A stretch of DNA of 25,553 nucleotides. Source: SKW197 sp049970095 (GTDB taxonomy: Archaea; Thermoplasmatota; Thermoplasmata; Lutacidiplasmatales; SKW197). The translations under genes were made by a program, and so were the position numbers. The DNA lies in NCBI GenBank assembly GCA_049970095.1, contig JBMFNP010000023.1:1-25553 (forward strand), in the 5' to 3' direction. The notes under the pieces were generated by a model. The model had not been told where the DNA came from. It searched no databases and was given only the letters and a program-made list of their open reading frames with translations. Of this stretch, positions 22,836-25,553 are shown piece by piece. The stretch's first letter is position 1; each line of letters opens with the position of its first letter.

Positions 22836-25289
22836 TTATCTCCTTTCCGTAATTTCCTTGAGAAGTTTCGTCACTTTTTCAGCGTTTTTCAACGCACCAA
22901 GTTTTTCAAAAATCTCCTTTGCCATAGTTAATTTCTTGATCCCCTCATCCAAATCGCCTTTTTTTACCAGAAACTTACCGTACGCTGTTAGTGTCTCTGC
23001 CTCACTGAATGGGTTCTGGAGTGCCTTTACGAGTTCCAGTGCCTCATTAAATGATTTGATTGCATCCTCAAACCTCCCCTCTTCACCGTGGATTATGCCT
23101 TCTATTCTCATAACTGCCTGTAACCCCACTCTATCACTGATAGCCTCCATCAATGGTTTGGCACGGGTATTGCTCTGCTTTGCCTTTTCAATCTCTCCCA
23201 GATGAATATAGACCTCTGCCATGTTGAAGAACGCCCAGCCAATCCAGTCAATATTTCCAATTTTTTCAGCATACTCCCTGCTCTGTTCAAAATTTTCAAG
23301 GGCAAGGGCATATTTTCCTTCCTGAAGGTAAAGATCTCCAAGATTGTTATGTGCCCTTGCAAGCTCATTCAGGTCATTAACTTTCTTCAACTCCTCAATT
23401 GCCTTCTTGTAGTACTCTTCACTTTTACTTGCATTCCCCTTATCCCCAAAAATATTTCCCATATCTATGAAAATTGTGCCCAATCTGCGAAAATCTCCTA
23501 TCTGGATAATGTATTTCATTGCTATGTTATAGAAATTTATTGCTGCCTCGTAATTTCCCAGCCTCCATTGTATGTAACCCAGGCCCCTATAAGCATCACT
23601 GAGTCCCCGCATATCTTTTATCTTCTGAAGCACTTGAATAGCATTTTCAAAGCACATCCTTGCATTTTCGTACTCTCCACGGGTTCTCCGTATATTTCCC
23701 AGTGATATCTGGGCGTACGCTAAACTTCTCTCATCGTTCATTCGCTTACAGATTTCTACCACTCTTTCAAATGTCCTGATGGCATCATCCCACTTACCCA
23801 GCAAAATACACAATTCTCCTGTGGTTTGAAGTAATTGAATGAATTTTCTGCTCTTTTCAATGCTCTCTGTCTCGTCTTCTTCCATAATCTGCAGCGCTGT
23901 ATTGTAATAGGATAAAGCTTCCTGAAAAGCATATAACTTCCTAGCTTTCTCACCTGCTTTTATATTATATTCTAATGCTTTGTCCTGAACCTTTCCAAGC
24001 GTGAAATGCCGTGCCAGTACAAAAATTATTTCATCAGTTGATTTTCCTTGATGCATCTCTTCAATAATTTCACCAACCTTTTTGTGCATGAGACGCAACC
24101 TACTTTTGCTTAAACTTTCATACACAGCGGTTCTCACCTGAATGTGCTCGAACATGTAGGTCTCTGGTGCAGTTTCACTTTCCTTGATAAATTTCATTGA
24201 AATTAGCCTCTCAAAAGGATCCAGAATTTCACTTTCATCCATTTCCACTGCCTTTTGAAGTACACGAAGGTTAAACTCATATCCAATCACTGCTGCATAC
24301 ATCAAAATTTTTTTGCTTGGTTCATCAAGTTTTGCTATTCTCCTGCTTATTACATCTTTTATTGTAGCAGGGAGTGAGATTCTTTCCCAGTCAACACCCA
24401 GGTCCCATGTATATACCCCAGGTTTAACAAGTCCTTCTTCAATAAGCGTGTTGCAGAGTTCCTCAATAAAAAATGGGTTACCATCGGTTTCAAAATATAA
24501 CCTTTTCATAAACTTTGGAGAAATATCATCATTTTTTAGCAGATATCTTACAAACTCAAGGGCATGCTCATATTTCAATCTTGAAAGATTGATCTGGTGA
24601 TACAATCTTTCTAGTCCCATTCTCTGAAAAATTTCAATTAGAGGATGGAATCCTTCATGTTCCTGAAGGTCTTCTGGTCGATAGGCACCAAGAAGCAAAA
24701 CCCTTGCCTGTTTTATGTTTCTTCCAATGTAATGGAGCATCTGAAGTGTGCCAGTATCTGCCCACTGTAAATCGTCAATAAATATTGCTATGGGATGCAC
24801 TTTTGAGATACCTATTATGAGGTCCGTGATTGTGCCAAACATTTTATCTCTTTCAGTGTCCACATTTATCTTTTCAACGGGTTTCATTTCCTTTTCCTCA
24901 CCAGCAATGCTCATCCCTATTGGAAGAAAACCACCATCTGAGGGCGCGGGCGCTGCATCAGTTGCTAAAAGTCCCAGCGGAGAACTGCCTTCACATCCTG
25001 TTTCAATTTTCTCACTGGCAGTTTCTTCAAAATACTGGTTAAGTGCGTCAATAATTGGAAGATAGGGATCTGAATTTTCAATATACAGACACCGCCCCTT
25101 ATAGAATTTCACACCCAGCGGTGTTGCATAGTTTTTTAATTCCTCCACGAGACGGGTTTTTCCCATGCCCGCTTCCCCTGTGATAAGCACAAACCTCCCA
25201 TTTCCATTCAGAACAGCGTGGAGATGGGACTTCAGTGCCTCAAACTCCTCGATGCGGTTTATAAACTTTGTTTTCTCATGTATTGCCAA
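22836..25289 (-). CDS. AAA_16/STAND-type ATPase with C-terminal TPR array (first of pair)
   Basis: The 817-residue paralogue has P-loop GEAGMGKT (38-45), Walker B IAIFIDDLQWAD, VLLLGAYRPED, a winged-helix-like segment (YAAVIGYEFNLRVLQ) and then TPR-like repeats from about residue 440 (GKWDDAIRTFERVV, GEYENARMCFENAI, GNYEAAINFYNIAM, GKYALALENFEQS). A low-complexity segment at about 93-140 (SSPLGLLATDAAPAPSDGG) replaces the ordered sequence found there in its neighbour and is richer in G+C than its surroundings. The start is a TTG, chosen because GGTGAT lies a few bases upstream, an in-frame stop (TAA) lies not far upstream, and the N-terminus then aligns with the paralogue (FxNRxxE). It forms a two-gene operon with the next ATPase. 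Function is unknown. Confidence 0.84.
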   Translation of the reverse strand: MAIHEKTKFINRIEEFEALKSHLHAVLNGNGRFVLITGEAGMGKTRLVEELKNYATPLGVKFYKGRCLYIENSDPYLPIIDALNQYFEETASEKIETGCEGSSPLGLLATDAAPAPSDGGFLPIGMSIAGEEKEMKPVEKINVDTERDKMFGTITDLIIGISKVHPIAIFIDDLQWADTGTLQMLHYIGRNIKQARVLLLGAYRPEDLQEHEGFHPLIEIFQRMGLERLYHQINLSRLKYEHALEFVRYLLKNDDISPKFMKRLYFETDGNPFFIEELCNTLIEEGLVKPGVYTWDLGVDWERISLPATIKDVISRRIAKLDEPSKKILMYAAVIGYEFNLRVLQKAVEMDESEILDPFERLISMKFIKESETAPETYMFEHIQVRTAVYESLSKSRLRLMHKKVGEIIEEMHQGKSTDEIIFVLARHFTLGKVQDKALEYNIKAGEKARKLYAFQEALSYYNTALQIMEEDETESIEKSRKFIQLLQTTGELCILLGKWDDAIRTFERVVEICKRMNDERSLAYAQISLGNIRRTRGEYENARMCFENAIQVLQKIKDMRGLSDAYRGLGYIQWRLGNYEAAINFYNIAMKYIIQIGDFRRLGTIFIDMGNIFGDKGNASKSEEYYKKAIEELKKVNDLNELARAHNNLGDLYLQEGKYALALENFEQSREYAEKIGNIDWIGWAFFNMAEVYIHLGEIEKAKQSNTRAKPLMEAISDRVGLQAVMRIEGIIHGEEGRFEDAIKSFNEALELVKALQNPFSEAETLTAYGKFLVKKGDLDEGIKKLTMAKEIFEKLGALKNAEKVTKLLKEITERR

Positions 25290-25323
25290 GTTTTCATCAC
25301 CGATGCAGTATATCTCATAACCG

Positions 25324-25333
25324 TATTAAAAGA
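25324..25333 (-). promoter_or_regulatory. Candidate TATA box of the ATPase operon
   Basis: CTTTTAATAC lies 35-44 bp upstream of the TTG start, giving a leader of about 10-15 nt that would still include the GGTGAT site. The element is weaker than the one at 25453-25463. Confidence 0.4.
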
Positions 25334-25452
25334 TTACTGTGGTGCGGTTCGCGCAGAAAATATCGTTTCCGAACACTGGTAAGATGGTATCATAAAGAAA
25401 TCCCAGATGACATCTTTGTTCCTTTGTCAGGACATGTGTATCCTACTTGGTT

Positions 25453-25463
25453 GTTTTTTATAC
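25453..25463 (-). promoter_or_regulatory. Strong TATA-like element with no ORF directly downstream
   Basis: GTATAAAAAAC on the minus strand would start a transcript near 25430. Only ORFs of 2 and 7 codons follow before the ATPase gene. It could be an upstream promoter giving a leader of about 140 nt, a small RNA promoter, or chance. Confidence 0.3.
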
Positions 25464-25501
25464 CCAAATCTTGCCAATGCACTGGCTCCACTCATCCGAA
25501 A

Positions 25502-25511
25502 CATTTAAATC
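25502..25511 (+). promoter_or_regulatory. Candidate TATA box of a divergent gene beyond the right edge
   Basis: CATTTAAATC on the plus strand, preceded by CCGAAA, would start transcription near 25535. The only ATG before the edge (25524) opens a 7-codon ORF, so any gene would begin past 25553. Confidence 0.35.
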
Positions 25512-25553
25512 CCGTAAAAACACATGTCTCTTCTTGAAGGGAATTAGAGTGTT

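Overview
The window is archaeal and most likely from an anaerobic member of the Thermoplasmatota (Euryarchaeota sensu lato). Reasons: an archaeal-type SRP54; the archaeal order rps12-rps7-EF-2; an EF-2 with a diphthamide site; TATA-box promoters with short or no leaders; a tRNA-His with an archaeal bulge-helix-bulge intron and no encoded CCA; and a group 3b-type [NiFe] sulfhydrogenase operon. EF-2 reads most like Thermoplasma-lineage EF-2 from memory; no search was run, so the exact lineage is an inference.

Layout. Positions 1-1356 (minus) hold the 3' part of a secreted beta-helix/fibronectin-type protein gene that has lost its 5' end and runs off the window. SRP54 (1421-2746, minus) follows. 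At 2882-11737 (minus) lies a giant 2951-residue cell-surface subtilisin-like protease: signal peptide, S8 catalytic domain, several amidotransferase-like Rossmann domains, at least eleven Ig-like domains, coiled coil, C-terminal membrane anchor. A divergent intergenic region contains a possible 20-33 aa Lys/Glu-rich microprotein with its own TATA box and T-run. The plus-strand translation cluster is rps12, rps7, EF-2 and an AlaX-type tRNA editing enzyme (12152-16190).

At 20345-16206 (minus), an intron-containing tRNA-His sits 14 bp upstream of hydBGDA, which encodes a four-subunit cytosolic [NiFe] hydrogenase. hydA stops exactly at the His of its C-terminal DPCxxCxxH motif. The same frame then stays open for 64 codons that encode two membrane helices but have no ordinary start codon. 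At 20474-25289 (minus) two tandem, translationally coupled AAA_16/TPR ATPases of the STAND type are encoded, with a promoter at about 25330.

How the genes fit together. SRP54 targets secreted proteins such as the giant protease. The protease, and the broken beta-helix protein, suggest a lifestyle based on extracellular protein or polymer degradation. The hydrogenase would balance reductant (H2/NADPH, possibly sulfur) during fermentation of amino acids. The two ATPases look like large signalling or regulatory proteins of unknown target. No CRISPR array, insertion sequence or phage gene was seen.
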